A stretch of 54,995 nucleotides of DNA from JAVBLD01 sp031553705 (GCA_031553705.1 JAVBLD010000009.1:1-54995), one strand, 5' to 3'; positions 17,164 through 26,381 are shown, numbered from the stretch's first letter. The notes: generated from the letters alone by a model not told the origin. Translations and numbers: made by a program.

Positions 17164-18609
17164 CTAACCAATGCTCCCTTCCAGACTGATCTGCAATAAC
17201 TTTTGCGCCTCCACGGCAAACTCCATCGGCATCTTATTGATCACATCCCCGGCATATCCTTTGATGATTAACCCTACCGCATCTTCCGTAGAGATTCCCC
17301 GCTGGTTGCAATAAAACACCTGGTCCTCCCCGATCTTCGATGTCGTAGCCTCATGTTCCACCTGGGCCGTCGAGTTCTCCACCTCCAGATAAGGGAATGT
17401 ATGAGCACCGCATTTATCGCCTAATAATAATGAATCGCACTGGGAGTAGTTTCGGGCATTCTGGCAACTTTTCACCACCTTTACCTTTCCTCTGTAGGAG
17501 TTACTGCTGTAGCCCGCCGAAATACCTTTCGAAACAATCCGGCTACGTGTATTATTGCCGATATGGATCATCTTGGTCCCGGTATCAGCCTGCTGATAGT
17601 GGTTTGTAACCGCCACCGAATAAAACTCGCTCACCGAACCGTCGCCTTTCAGTATCGTGCTCGGATACTTCCATGTAATCGCCGAACCGGTCTCCACCTG
17701 GGCCCAGATCAGTTTTGCGTTCTCCCCGCGGCAAATCCCCCGCTTCGTCACAAAATTGTAGATCCCTCCCTTTCCGTTTTTATCGCCGGGATACCAGTTC
17801 TGCACCGTACTGTACTTCACCTCCGCATTCTTCTCTACGACAATCTCCACAATAGCAGCATGCAACTGATTTTTATCCCGCTGCGGAGCCGTACATCCCT
17901 CCAGGTAACTCACATACGAATCATCCTCCGCCACGATCAGAGTACGCTCAAACTGGCCGGTATTTTGCGCGTTGATACGGAAATAAGTCGACAACTCCAT
18001 CGGACATCGTACCCCTTTCGGGATATACACAAAAGAACCATCACTGAAAACAGCCGAATTCAGCGCGGCAAAATAGTTATCCTGATAAGGAACAACCGTC
18101 CCCAAATATTTCTTAACCAGGTCGGGATGGTTCTTTACCGCTTCCGAAAACGAACAAAAGATCACTCCCCGCTCCGCCAGCGACTCTTTGAATGTAGTCT
18201 TTACCGAAACGCTATCCATCACCGCATCCACGGCGACCCCCGAAAGGGCCATTTGTTCATTCAGCGGGATTCCCAGCTTATCGAATGTCGCCTTTAACTC
18301 CGGATCCACCTCATCCCACGTTTTCTGCTCCTTCTGTTTAGGAGCCGCATAATAAACGATATCCTGATAGTCGATTTCCGGAATCTTAAGGTGCGCCCAT
18401 GTCGGCATTTTCCTTGTCAACCAGTGACGATAAGCCTTCAATCGAAACTCAAGCAACCACTCCGGCTCCTCCTTCTTTGCGGAAATAAGCCGGATTACTC
18501 CTTCATTCAGTCCTTTCTCGATCACCTCGGTTTCGATATTCGTCACAAACCCGTACTTATATTCGACCTCGGTTACCTCCCCCAATATATTATCCTGTTC
18601 TTTAGCCAT
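17164..18609 (-). CDS. sufB: Fe-S assembly scaffold protein SufB
   Basis: This 481-residue first gene of the suf operon encodes the scaffold subunit on which clusters are built. Recognisable blocks are YIPKGVRCPMELSTYFRINA, VEKNAEVKYSTVQNWYPGD, VSKGISAGYSSNSYRG and the C-terminal RGISTEDAVGLIIKGYAGD. The conserved C-terminal cysteine/histidine region with NCRQ in E. coli reads FYCNQRGIS here. The ATG at 18609 lies about 20 bases from the predicted transcription start. Confidence 0.97.
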   Translation of the reverse strand: MAKEQDNILGEVTEVEYKYGFVTNIETEVIEKGLNEGVIRLISAKKEEPEWLLEFRLKAYRHWLTRKMPTWAHLKIPEIDYQDIVYYAAPKQKEQKTWDEVDPELKATFDKLGIPLNEQMALSGVAVDAVMDSVSVKTTFKESLAERGVIFCSFSEAVKNHPDLVKKYLGTVVPYQDNYFAALNSAVFSDGSFVYIPKGVRCPMELSTYFRINAQNTGQFERTLIVAEDDSYVSYLEGCTAPQRDKNQLHAAIVEIVVEKNAEVKYSTVQNWYPGDKNGKGGIYNFVTKRGICRGENAKLIWAQVETGSAITWKYPSTILKGDGSVSEFYSVAVTNHYQQADTGTKMIHIGNNTRSRIVSKGISAGYSSNSYRGKVKVVKSCQNARNYSQCDSLLLGDKCGAHTFPYLEVENSTAQVEHEATTSKIGEDQVFYCNQRGISTEDAVGLIIKGYAGDVINKMPMEFAVEAQKLLQISLEGSIG

Positions 18610-18634
18610 ATTTTAATAACTCTCTCAATGGTTG

Positions 18635-18642
18635 CAAAAGTA
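18635..18642 (-). promoter_or_regulatory. -7 box of the suf operon
   Basis: On the minus strand this reads TACTTTTG, followed by C. The predicted start near 18628 gives a short leader before sufB. All six suf genes follow on the same strand with gaps below about 100 bases, consistent with one transcript. Confidence 0.6.
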
Positions 18643-18671
18643 CAAAATTTATTTAACTATCATCGAAGGAA

Positions 18672-18692
18672 AGTTGAAAGTTGAAAATGAAT
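18672..18692 (+). repeat. Dispersed 21-base intergenic repeat, copy 2
   Basis: AGTTGAAAGTTGAAAATGAA followed by T differs from the copy at 12601-12621 at one position. It lies between the divergent suf and thiL promoters. A C-rich stretch with repeated CCCTGCACC follows at about 18712-18745. Confidence 0.5.
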
Positions 18693-18747
18693 CTCATCAT
18701 GCATTTTTCACCCTGCACCTTATTCCCTGCACCCTGCCCCTTACCCC

Positions 18748-18779
18748 CTTGCCACCCATCTTTTTTTAAACTATCTTTG
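18748..18779 (+). promoter_or_regulatory. Promoter of thiL
   Basis: CTTG at 18748-18751, a 20-base spacer and TATCTTTG at 18772-18779 match the Bacteroidetes promoter. The ATG follows about 32 bases after the box. I see no TPP riboswitch in this short leader. Confidence 0.6.
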
Positions 18780-18811
18780 TCCCCGACACCGTAAATTTAT
18801 ACCTAACGTAT

Positions 18812-19858
18812 ATGGATAAAAACCAAAAATACACAGAACTATCTACTTTAGGCGAATTTGGCCTGATAAATCACCTGACGAAAGATATTAAGATAAAAAA
18901 TGCCTCCACCCGGAAAGGAGTCGGCGACGACGCCGCCGTATTGGACTACGGAAATAAAAAGATACTGTTGAGTACCGACATGCTGATACAAGACATCCAT
19001 TTCGACCTGACCTATACACCATTAAAACACCTCGGATATAAATCAGTTGCCGTAAACGCCAGCGATATTTATGCGATGAACGGGACACCAAAACAGATTA
19101 CCGTCTCTTTGGCACTGTCCAACTTTTTTTCAGTGGAGGGGCTCGACGAACTATATGCAGGAATCTATCTTGCCTGTGAGCGCTACGGAATAGATCTGGT
19201 AGGCGGCGATACAACCTCGTCAAAAACGGGAATGTGCATCAGCATCACCGTACTCGGGGAAGCGGACGAAGAAGAGATCACATACCGCCATACGGCAAAA
19301 GAGAACCAACTGATCTGCGTCAGCGGTGATCTGGGCGCTGCCTATATGGGTCTGCAACTGTTAAAACGGGAGAAAACAGTTTTTGAGGGCGGTAATGATA
19401 CTACCCAACCCGATTTTACCGGTTACGAATATATCCTGGAACGCCAGTTGAAGCCGGAAGGACGCGGCGACATCCTCCGGATACTGAAGGAGAAAAACAT
19501 CCGCCCGGCGGCAATGATCGACATATCCGACGGCCTGGCCTCCGAAATCATGCACATCTGCCGCAACTCAAATATCGGCTGCAATATCTATGAGGAGAAA
19601 ATACCGATCGACTACCAAACCTATAAAATGGCTGAGGAACTAAATCTTGACGCCACCGTTTGTGCGCTATCCGGCGGCGAGGACTACGAATTGCTGTTCA
19701 CCGCCCCGATCGATTGTTATGATACACTGGCGACAATAAAAGAGATCAGCATTGTAGGCCACACGACTAAACAGGCGGAAGGCTACCACCTGATCACACG
19801 GGATGGAAATTCGATTGAGCTGAAAGCACAAGGATGGGAAAACTTTAAACAAGCATAA
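18812..19858 (+). CDS. thiL: Thiamine-monophosphate kinase
   Basis: This 348-residue ThiL phosphorylates thiamine monophosphate to thiamine diphosphate with ATP in the cytoplasm. It shows the PurM-like fold signatures GVGDDAAVLDYG near the N-terminus, DMLIQDIHFDL, the glycine-rich VGGDTTSSKTG, SGDLGAAYMG and MIDISDGLASEI. Length fits the family. The 200-residue hypothetical follows after 39 bases and may be co-transcribed. No other thiamine gene is in the window. Confidence 0.95.
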   Translation: MDKNQKYTELSTLGEFGLINHLTKDIKIKNASTRKGVGDDAAVLDYGNKKILLSTDMLIQDIHFDLTYTPLKHLGYKSVAVNASDIYAMNGTPKQITVSLALSNFFSVEGLDELYAGIYLACERYGIDLVGGDTTSSKTGMCISITVLGEADEEEITYRHTAKENQLICVSGDLGAAYMGLQLLKREKTVFEGGNDTTQPDFTGYEYILERQLKPEGRGDILRILKEKNIRPAAMIDISDGLASEIMHICRNSNIGCNIYEEKIPIDYQTYKMAEELNLDATVCALSGGEDYELLFTAPIDCYDTLATIKEISIVGHTTKQAEGYHLITRDGNSIELKAQGWENFKQA

Positions 19859-19897
19859 GACGTTTATCCTACAATATCAATTAACCCCCAATATAAA

Positions 19898-20500
19898 ATG
19901 GATTCGTTAAAAGACTTGCTCGACAAGGCCCACTATCACAAGCAAAGCGGCAACCGCCGTGCCTGGGTCAGTGCGCTTTGCCAGTTAATGGAAAAACGCA
20001 GGGAATACTATCTGGAAGGCAGAGATAATCGCCAACTCGATATCTACACCGACGGGCTTTTCAAAATACTATTGCTGGAACTGGATGACAAAGAGGAAGA
20101 GAGTATCGAAACGGCCGAATTAGCCTATCTGGGTATCTCCACGTTATTGCAACAAACCGATACCGCTCTTTCCGAATATTATAAACGCCGTATTTTGCTG
20201 GTACATTATTTTACCGACTATTTTACTACGGCCATCATAGACATATTCCTGGACAAATATAAAAGGGAGCACCGATTGCAAGCCCGGAACCTGGCCATCG
20301 AGCACCTTGAAAAAATGCAGATGTCCGACATCTCCTACCTGGAAGAAAACAACCGCGATTTTATCAATCATGACGAGCAACTGGCAGATGTCAGCAACAC
20401 GATAAAAACCGGCTCCGCGTTTTCGGACGAAGAACATCAGCAAGCTATACTTATGCATAGGATCCTACATGCTTACCTGAAGGTCAAATACAAAAATTGA
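19898..20500 (+). CDS. Hypothetical helical protein downstream of thiL
   Basis: I do not recognise this 200-residue protein. It lacks a signal peptide and membrane segments, is rich in Leu, Glu and Lys, and is likely all-helical, possibly with TPR-like helix pairs. The terminal KVKYKN is basic. It probably shares a transcript with thiL (39-base gap) and ends inside a strong bidirectional terminator, whose stem includes its stop codon. Confidence 0.75.
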   Translation: MDSLKDLLDKAHYHKQSGNRRAWVSALCQLMEKRREYYLEGRDNRQLDIYTDGLFKILLLELDDKEEESIETAELAYLGISTLLQQTDTALSEYYKRRILLVHYFTDYFTTAIIDIFLDKYKREHRLQARNLAIEHLEKMQMSDISYLEENNRDFINHDEQLADVSNTIKTGSAFSDEEHQQAILMHRILHAYLKVKYKN

Positions 20501-20522
20501 GAGCCTTTCAGCTCTCAATTTT
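20493..20522. terminator. Bidirectional terminator between convergent genes
   Basis: A perfect 12-bp stem AAAATTGAGAGC/GCTCTCAATTTT (20493-20504 with 20511-20522) encloses a 6-base loop. It has A-rich and T-rich flanks on both sides. It serves the hypothetical gene (plus) and the RRM gene (minus). Confidence 0.85.
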
Positions 20523-20535
20523 TACTACCTACTGA

Positions 20536-20859
20536 CTAACGATTCGGAGTAAATCTTCTCTCGTCTTCGCCCCGGGAAGTAAAAGGCCTGCGATCTCCTC
20601 TCGGCCCCTCGGCCTCCTCTTTGGGTCTTGCTTTTTTCACTACAATGGTCCTTCCCTGAAACGAAGTTTCATTCAAGGCATTGATTGCGTTGATCCCTTC
20701 CGCTTCATTTTCCATTTCAACAAAGCCGAAACATTTTGAATTACCTGTTTCTCTGTCCATTATGACTTTAGCTGAAGAAACGGCACCATGCTCCCCAAAA
20801 AGAGCCTCTAAGTCTTCGCCGGTAGTAGCGGCACTCATTTTTGCAACAAAAATATTCAC
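20536..20859 (-). CDS. RRM-domain RNA-binding protein
   Basis: This 107-residue protein has one RRM. RNP2 is NIFVAKM at the very N-terminus and RNP1 is KCFGFVEM. It ends in a basic, Arg/Gly/Pro tail typical of the small glycine-rich RRM proteins of Bacteroidetes and cyanobacteria. I chose the GTG at 20859 because it puts RNP2 where the family begins. An ATG at 20886 would add a hydrophobic lead that does not fit. RNP2 deviates from the common YVGNL (FVAKM), which may alter RNA preference. The role is probably RNA chaperone or post-transcriptional regulator. Confidence 0.88.
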   Translation of the reverse strand: MNIFVAKMSAATTGEDLEALFGEHGAVSSAKVIMDRETGNSKCFGFVEMENEAEGINAINALNETSFQGRTIVVKKARPKEEAEGPRGDRRPFTSRGEDERRFTPNR

Positions 20860-21041
20860 AATAAAAAAAATTAATTGATTAAACATATAAGTGAATACGA
20901 ATCTGGCTCCTTTTTTGATACAAAAACAAAGTGAATATCCATACTGCTAAAGGAAAATATAAAGTAATCCATTCATTATCAACGAGAAACAGATCCACTA
21001 TTTTTACCCCTAAAAAAATCATCTGTTTTTTTTTCATTTTA

Positions 21042-21072
21042 TTTGTACTTTCAAATAAAACCTCTACATTTG
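21042..21072 (+). promoter_or_regulatory. Promoter of tRNA-Phe
   Basis: TTTG at 21042-21045, exactly 19 bases, then TACATTTG at 21065-21072 is a full match to the Bacteroidetes promoter. Transcription would begin near 21078, about 12 bases before the mature tRNA. Confidence 0.75.
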
Positions 21073-21089
21073 CATTCGCAATAAATACT

Positions 21090-21162
21090 GGTGGCATAGC
21101 TCAGTTGGTAGAGCAAAGGACTGAAAATCCTTGTGTCCCTGGTTCGATTCCAGGTGCTACCA
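21090..21162 (+). tRNA. tRNA-Phe (GAA)
   Basis: The cloverleaf is complete. The acceptor stem is GGTGGCA (21090-21096) with TGCTACC (21155-21161). The D stem is GCTC/GAGC. The anticodon stem AAGGA/TCCTT encloses CTGAAAA with GAA at 21123-21125. The variable loop has 5 bases. The T stem is CCTGG/CCAGG with loop TTCGATT. The discriminator is A21162. The CCA end is not encoded. Confidence 0.97.
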
Positions 21163-21174
21163 CAAATAATCAAG

Positions 21175-21199
21175 CAGTTACTCTGGTAACTGTTTTTTT
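21175..21199 (+). terminator. Terminator after tRNA-Phe
   Basis: A 7-bp stem CAGTTAC/GTAACTG with a TCTG loop is followed by seven T (21193-21199). It lies 13 bases after the tRNA. Confidence 0.85.
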
Positions 21200-21480
21200 G
21201 TTTTTACCGCTTGACAAAAATTTATTACTATAATACCGGTCATTTGACATTTTTGCCAACCCAAAATATAAATCTGGGGCGGTAATATTTTTTAACCATA
21301 TTACCTATATAGCAACATCTATGAAATCCCTTACCCTGCAAGGGGTTAAATTAAACATTTATTTTTTAAAATGATTATTTGAAAATTAACGGTTGCTTGT
21401 CCTATTATTTCTTTAACAATCAGCACATTACAAGAGTTGAAATATGACCTGATTTCGGTTTTTTTGTAATGATTTGGATA

Positions 21481-21503
21481 AAATTAGTAGAAAAAATTAG
21501 TAG
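21481..21503 (+). repeat. 10-base direct repeat at the -33 region of the pilus promoter
   Basis: AAATTAGTAG occurs at 21481-21490 and again at 21494-21503, 13 bases apart. The second copy covers the expected -33 element (TTAG at 21497-21500). It could be a paired regulator site, but no regulator gene is adjacent. The rest of 21200-21480 is AT-rich with a short hairpin near 21328-21344 and no gene. Confidence 0.45.
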
Positions 21504-21536
21504 GATCGAAGAAATATAACTATCTTTGTATAGTTA
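21497..21536 (+). promoter_or_regulatory. Promoter of the pilus operon with dyad around the -7 box
   Basis: TTAG, a 20-base spacer and TATCTTTG at 21521-21528 fit the Bacteroidetes promoter. The inverted repeat TAACTAT/ATAGTTA (21517-21523 with 21530-21536) flanks the -7 box. A 6-bp hairpin CATCCC/GGGATG at 21596-21616 lies just before the start codon at 21624 and could mask the ribosome binding region. Confidence 0.6.
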
Positions 21537-21623
21537 AAAAGTGCACAGTGTAGATTGATTAGCAGATTTAATAGAAACAGAAACAAAGGGAATAACATCC
21601 CCCCTATTTTGGGATGAATATAC

Positions 21624-22571
21624 ATGTTTCATAACAGGCATACCAAAAATAATAGGCCGGAAATAACGAAACTGTTTACTTGGATTGTTTTGACATCGCT
21701 AGCGTGTGTAGTAAATATAAATAGCGCTTTCGGACAACTACCCGGGCAGAAATATTCGGCCACCGATTCCACAAAGCAAACAACTTCCCGTTTTAAGTAT
21801 GGGAGTTCTATAATTAATGATGCCTACGCGAGTTACGCGGAAAGATTTAAAACGAATGGTGAAGCAGCAATATCCGACTTTAGTTCCACAAGTCTTATTG
21901 CGGAAGCCTCTCCTAAGAAAATTCCTGTCTATAACTCTTTTTCAGGACTACGCCGCACTGAAATCCCCGAAAAGTATATCTTAAGGGAATATTCGGCCGC
22001 CAATAGTTCGAGAACCGGCTGGCAACCCCGGCCGATATACAGGACAACCTATGCGATAGGCATCAGAACCAACTTGCTCTTTGATATCGTGGGCGCACCC
22101 AATGTAGGAATCGAATTTCCGATAGGCTGGTTCTTTTCAGTCGCAGGAGATTTCACTTATTCCTACTGGCACATGAATAGCCTTTACGCCTTGCAAACCA
22201 TTCAAGGGAGCATTGAAGGAAGGTATTGGTTCAACAGTCGGCGCGAAAATCTATTGACCGGATGGAATGTAGGCCTTTACGGGACATATTGTAGCAGATA
22301 TGATATACAATTGGGAAGTGGGTATCAGGGGGATGGATTTTGGTCGGCGGGAGTTTCCGCAGGTTATTCGCTGCCGATCTCATATAAACTTAACCTTGAT
22401 TTCTCGTTGGGAGCCGGATATTTCTACACTCCCGAGGTCAGGCATTACAACCGGCCGGAAGACGGCCATCTGATCTGGGAGGAAACGAGATATAATGTAG
22501 GAAGGTTTTCACTCACAAGGATAAAGATAAACCTAGTATGGATGTGGGACACAAAAAAAAGAATGGAGTGA
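21624..22571 (+). CDS. DUF3575 outer-membrane protein, first gene of the pilus operon
   Basis: This 315-residue protein has a signal sequence (WIVLTSLACVVNINSAFG), a spacer of about 100 residues, and a C-terminal beta-barrel-like domain from about residue 140 (YAIGIRTNLLFDIVGAPNVG). The barrel segment is the hallmark of DUF3575, which is often found next to fimbrillin genes in Bacteroidales. Its function is not established, and a role in pilus export or anchoring is inferred from position only. Its TGA overlaps the next ATG by one base (TGATG). Confidence 0.85.
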   Translation: MFHNRHTKNNRPEITKLFTWIVLTSLACVVNINSAFGQLPGQKYSATDSTKQTTSRFKYGSSIINDAYASYAERFKTNGEAAISDFSSTSLIAEASPKKIPVYNSFSGLRRTEIPEKYILREYSAANSSRTGWQPRPIYRTTYAIGIRTNLLFDIVGAPNVGIEFPIGWFFSVAGDFTYSYWHMNSLYALQTIQGSIEGRYWFNSRRENLLTGWNVGLYGTYCSRYDIQLGSGYQGDGFWSAGVSAGYSLPISYKLNLDFSLGAGYFYTPEVRHYNRPEDGHLIWEETRYNVGRFSLTRIKINLVWMWDTKKRME

Positions 22572-23641
22572 TGAAAAATATTTTACTGATTATAATCACT
22601 GTTTTGCTTTTTGTAAGGTGTGACAAACAAAGGGACCTGTACGATGTCGCCCGCCCGTTGTTATACATCGAGGGCGACTGGAAGCCGTCTCTTAATGTCG
22701 AGGATATGTCGCAGAGCGCCACCGTGATTATTTACGATAGCTACGGTCCGCTCGTAAAAGAGTACTTCCTGAATCCGAAAAGCGTAACAACGAACATTAC
22801 CAACGGTGTGATCGACATACTGCTCTTCAACGGGTTAATGTACTCTCCGAATGAGACCCACCTCGATAACATCGTCTTCAAAGGAACCAACAAACCAGAG
22901 ACTTTTGAAGCGGTCGCAAAAGAGGCGCCGGCAAGCCGGAGATTGACAAGAAAAGAGGGCGAATATCTTGCAAGTAACGAAATGGAAATTCTGACCTCTG
23001 TGTGTAAGAGGGATACGATAGACAGCAGCAACGGCTATTTTATCCGGTATAAAAACGGTAAAAACGGTTTTCCGGAAGTTTCAGATTATATCAATGACAG
23101 TGTGTATATGGCTCCCTGGGCAGTATCTTATGAAGCACAGGTAACCGTACATCTGATCAACCCGAGCAGTGCCCTCATTGCAACCGGAGCGTTACGTGGT
23201 TTTGCCGGATCGGTATTTATGGCAACAAGGATGCCGTCACACATGAATGTAACGCATCAGCTCAAGCTCAACAGCCTGAAGATCGCCACTCCGGGTATCC
23301 CCGGCGACCCGCAACACCCGGAGAAAGGAACCATCGAATCCCCGGTTTTTGTAACCTTCGGCCCGCCGGTTGATTTACCTGAAAGAAAGTATGAATTTGA
23401 AATAAGCATCGTTTTGAAAGACGGTTCGGTTGTAGAAAAGACATTCGATGTCACTAGCCAGGTACTTCCTATCATTGAGAAAATAAAGGAAAACCTGATG
23501 GCTACTTCGCCAAGCCAGTTCAAGCTAACGATACCATTAGATATATTCGTTACGTTACCCATAGTGTCGTCCGAAACGGGAATCGGTATTGGAGTCGGCG
23601 ATTGGGGTGATGACGAAGTAATAAGATTCCCGATCATGTAA
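22571..23641 (+). CDS. DUF5119-type lipoprotein of the pilus operon, possible anchor
   Basis: This 356-residue lipoprotein has its Cys at residue 17 (LLFVRCDKQRDLYD). The following RPLLYIEGDW and repeated beta-rich segments fit DUF5119, a fimbrial accessory family related in fold to Mfa2/FimB anchors. It lacks the Arg-small-residue site seen in the next five proteins. In type V pili the anchor subunit is the one that is not proteolytically matured, so an anchor role is plausible. The ATG at 22571 is chosen because it couples to the DUF3575 stop (TGATG) and starts the signal peptide. A start at 22538 would add 11 residues. Confidence 0.8.
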   Translation: MKNILLIIITVLLFVRCDKQRDLYDVARPLLYIEGDWKPSLNVEDMSQSATVIIYDSYGPLVKEYFLNPKSVTTNITNGVIDILLFNGLMYSPNETHLDNIVFKGTNKPETFEAVAKEAPASRRLTRKEGEYLASNEMEILTSVCKRDTIDSSNGYFIRYKNGKNGFPEVSDYINDSVYMAPWAVSYEAQVTVHLINPSSALIATGALRGFAGSVFMATRMPSHMNVTHQLKLNSLKIATPGIPGDPQHPEKGTIESPVFVTFGPPVDLPERKYEFEISIVLKDGSVVEKTFDVTSQVLPIIEKIKENLMATSPSQFKLTIPLDIFVTLPIVSSETGIGIGVGDWGDDEVIRFPIM

Positions 23642-23677
23642 CAAAAGTTTAATTTGAAATTTAATTAAGACAACAGT

Positions 23678-24943
23678 ATGAAAATGAGTTTTTGGGGTTC
23701 TGCAGTTTTATCCCTGTTTATTTTAGCAACAAGCTGCAATAATGAAACAGTTGAATCTATCGACAATCAAAACAGTCAACTGACTTTTAAGACAGTGCTC
23801 GGAAAACAGACCAGAGCATCTGAATTTACCGGTACCTCTTGGGTGGCAACAGACAACTTCCCGATAAAAGGTTATGCAAACGGAGATGCTTCGACAACTC
23901 CTTTCTTTGATAAGGTATTGACTTACAGCGGATCGGCATGGTCTTATCCTGCTCCTGTTGTTAGCCAGCCCGGTTATGTGGTGAACTATCATGCATGGTA
24001 TCCCACAGCCAATGTAACTTTCGATCCGACATCAAACGGAAACGTGGCTAAAATGAGTTACACCGTTCAGGTGGTAGGCAGCCAGGTGGATTTGATTGCC
24101 GCTACGAAATCTACCAGCACGCCGGCTGTTATCTTACCATTCAAGCATATTCTTTCGCAGGTGAATTTCGCAATCCAGGGTGTCCGGAGTGTTAAAGTGG
24201 AAATCTCCAATATCAGCATAAACGGAGTGAAGGATGCCGGAGTATATACCTTTGCTGAGGCAGGAGGAAGCTGGGCAACATTAACCGGTAGCGCCACTTA
24301 TGCTTACGCTCCGCTTGCAGGAACCGATAAAACAACCGGTGCCAACACAGACATAAGCTATTTAGGTAATCACACCGGCAGCTACGGAAACAACAATGCA
24401 TTGATGCTGATGCCGCAGAACTTTACTGCTCCGGCTGACGGAAACTTCAGTTTCAGCTTCGTTCTTAAAAGCATGGCAGATGTGACACTAGCGAACGGAA
24501 GCACTTCCGCAAACTTCAGCGACTTTGGCATCAACTGGGTAATGGGTGTACGATACATCTACCTGATCGATTTCTCTAGCTATCTGATAGGCGGGCCGAT
24601 CTCCTTTACCGTGGATGTTGACGGTTGGGATGACGCAGCTCCGACGGCACAAACCATCCAGGTAGCAAATGCGCAAAAAGAGTCGATCGAAGCTGCAATT
24701 ACTGCTCACAACACTGCAGACGGCGTTACCACAGCCTTGGCAATATTCCCGATCTCTGTTCCGGTTGATCCGGCAGTTATCGAACTGAAAGATTTTGTTT
24801 CAACCAATTTTGATGTAGACGATGAGATCAGGATCAAGTTTCTGTCAGCTACAGGTATATCTGGTGTTACTCTTCACTCATCTCTTACTTCTGTTTGGGA
24901 TTTGTCAGTAAGCGGAAGCACTGTTATTCTTAAGAAACTATAA
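23678..24943 (+). CDS. Fimbrillin-family lipoprotein 1
   Basis: This 421-residue lipoprotein has its Cys at residue 20 (LATSC). It has the fimbrillin (Mfa1-like) layout: an N-terminal strand ending in KQTR46-A47, then two beta-sandwich domains. The block HAWYPTANVTFDP and the later LPFKHILSQVNFAI correspond to the conserved fimbrillin motifs, where FKH often precedes L(S/T). The Arg46 site resembles the gingipain-type maturation site of P. gingivalis fimbrillins. It is probably a structural pilin of a type V pilus. The gene lies 36 bases after the DUF5119 gene. Confidence 0.85.
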   Translation: MKMSFWGSAVLSLFILATSCNNETVESIDNQNSQLTFKTVLGKQTRASEFTGTSWVATDNFPIKGYANGDASTTPFFDKVLTYSGSAWSYPAPVVSQPGYVVNYHAWYPTANVTFDPTSNGNVAKMSYTVQVVGSQVDLIAATKSTSTPAVILPFKHILSQVNFAIQGVRSVKVEISNISINGVKDAGVYTFAEAGGSWATLTGSATYAYAPLAGTDKTTGANTDISYLGNHTGSYGNNNALMLMPQNFTAPADGNFSFSFVLKSMADVTLANGSTSANFSDFGINWVMGVRYIYLIDFSSYLIGGPISFTVDVDGWDDAAPTAQTIQVANAQKESIEAAITAHNTADGVTTALAIFPISVPVDPAVIELKDFVSTNFDVDDEIRIKFLSATGISGVTLHSSLTSVWDLSVSGSTVILKKL

Positions 24944-25001
24944 ATCATAGGCCGGGCGGGCTTGGCCGCCTTCCCGGTCACTTAATTCCAACAACCGGAC
25001 A

Positions 25002-26381
25002 ATGAAACTACAAATATTGATACTAGCCCTGATGGCGGCGGCGACTTTCTCTTGCTCGAAAGAGGGTGTCGTATCCAATGGCTCCTCATCCTGCATCGAC
25101 TTCTCCACGTTGTTGACGCGAGGAAGTGTCATAAGCGATCCTTTAGGATTGGCTCAGGCGGGTGGTTTTAGCGTATGGGCATACAATCACACCGGAAGTT
25201 GGAGCACAAACCCTGCCAAAGCGCCATTGCTGGAAAACGAAACGGTAACGAGCGCCGACGGCAACGATTGGAGTTACGGCCCACCGGTTTACTGGCTGAA
25301 TGACAACCATGTATCATTCTTTGCCTACGCACCGGCCGGGAGTGCGATCGTAAACGGAGCAACCCCTCTTGGCGTCCCAGTGATCGACTTTACCGTAGCG
25401 AGCAACCCTTTAAATCAGAAAGATTTAACAATAGCTACCCAACAGTACGATCAGTTTGGCCCATACTATGCCAACAACAAACCGGTCAATCTATTTTTCA
25501 ACCATGCCTTATCGATGGTGCGTTTTTCAGCCCTGACCACGGGTGGAATCATCGAAGAGGTAAAAGTGAAAAAAGTCGTTCTTAAAAATATTTACTATGC
25601 GGGGTCTACTTCCCTTCAAGCCCCGGTCAACTGGACGATTGACACTTTTGCGGTGAACGACTATACCCTCGAAGCAGCGAAGGGGTTGAAAGATATCGCT
25701 CTTACAACTGCTTCCCAGGATATATCTTCCGACAACGGACTACTGTTTCTGCTGCCGCAGACAATCGACAGAAGCAGCGACGACATAGAAATGACCGTAA
25801 CGCTTACGATCGGGGATGTTGAGGTGAGCTATACCTCTCCGCTCTTCTCACCGATGGCGTGGGTAGCGGGACGGGCTTATAACTATCAGATAGCCGTCGA
25901 TAAATCGTCGATACAGGTTATTGTAATTGACAGCGATATTACGCTTCAGGCGGCAACGACTTCTGCAACGACACAGTCGATTATTTTAAGCCCGAACCAG
26001 GCGAAAGATATTGCCAACCTTTACGCCGGTGTATCGATCCTGAACAACCTTAACGGATCGGCACTGACTCCCGGATGTATGTACTTCGGTGTATATGGCA
26101 CATACGACCTGGATCACGACCTTACAATAGATATATATGCCGCTTCAACGGGTGCATTTACAACCGCCCAGTATTTGATTTTCGATTTCAAGAAAACATT
26201 GGGAATTTGGGGAAGGGATGCTTTCAATAATCCATGGACGGTCAAAGTCATAAATTACAGCGATGACTGGGAACTTGCTCCGTCATTCCAGACCGATGTC
26301 GACGCAATGTCCGGCGCTACACGCCAGACTCCTTCTGATGTGATGCAAAACAGAGGTTCAATCATATTAAAGAGAAAATGA
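25002..26381 (+). CDS. Fimbrillin-family lipoprotein 2
   Basis: This 459-residue lipoprotein has its Cys at residue 18 (ATFSC). The Arg40-Gly41 site (LLTRG) is followed by FSVWAYN, NDWSYGPPVYWLNDNHVSFFAYAP and FNHALSMVRFSA (each a fimbrillin landmark). The C-terminal domain of about 130 residues after residue 330 resembles that of fimbrillin 1, and both may form an added strand-exchange module. Its TGA overlaps the next start (ATGATGA). Confidence 0.85.
   Translation: MKLQILILALMAAATFSCSKEGVVSNGSSSCIDFSTLLTRGSVISDPLGLAQAGGFSVWAYNHTGSWSTNPAKAPLLENETVTSADGNDWSYGPPVYWLNDNHVSFFAYAPAGSAIVNGATPLGVPVIDFTVASNPLNQKDLTIATQQYDQFGPYYANNKPVNLFFNHALSMVRFSALTTGGIIEEVKVKKVVLKNIYYAGSTSLQAPVNWTIDTFAVNDYTLEAAKGLKDIALTTASQDISSDNGLLFLLPQTIDRSSDDIEMTVTLTIGDVEVSYTSPLFSPMAWVAGRAYNYQIAVDKSSIQVIVIDSDITLQAATTSATTQSIILSPNQAKDIANLYAGVSILNNLNGSALTPGCMYFGVYGTYDLDHDLTIDIYAASTGAFTTAQYLIFDFKKTLGIWGRDAFNNPWTVKVINYSDDWELAPSFQTDVDAMSGATRQTPSDVMQNRGSIILKRK

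Noticed and set aside
18610..18811. TPP riboswitch before thiL
   Set aside because: The leader after the -7 box is only about 30 bases and lacks the THI-box core.
21200..21620. Invertible (phase-variable) pilus promoter
   Set aside because: I found no long inverted repeats on both sides of the promoter and no invertase gene in the window.
22538..22570. Earlier start for the DUF5119 lipoprotein
   Set aside because: It would put 11 polar residues before the signal peptide and lose the TGATG coupling with the upstream gene.
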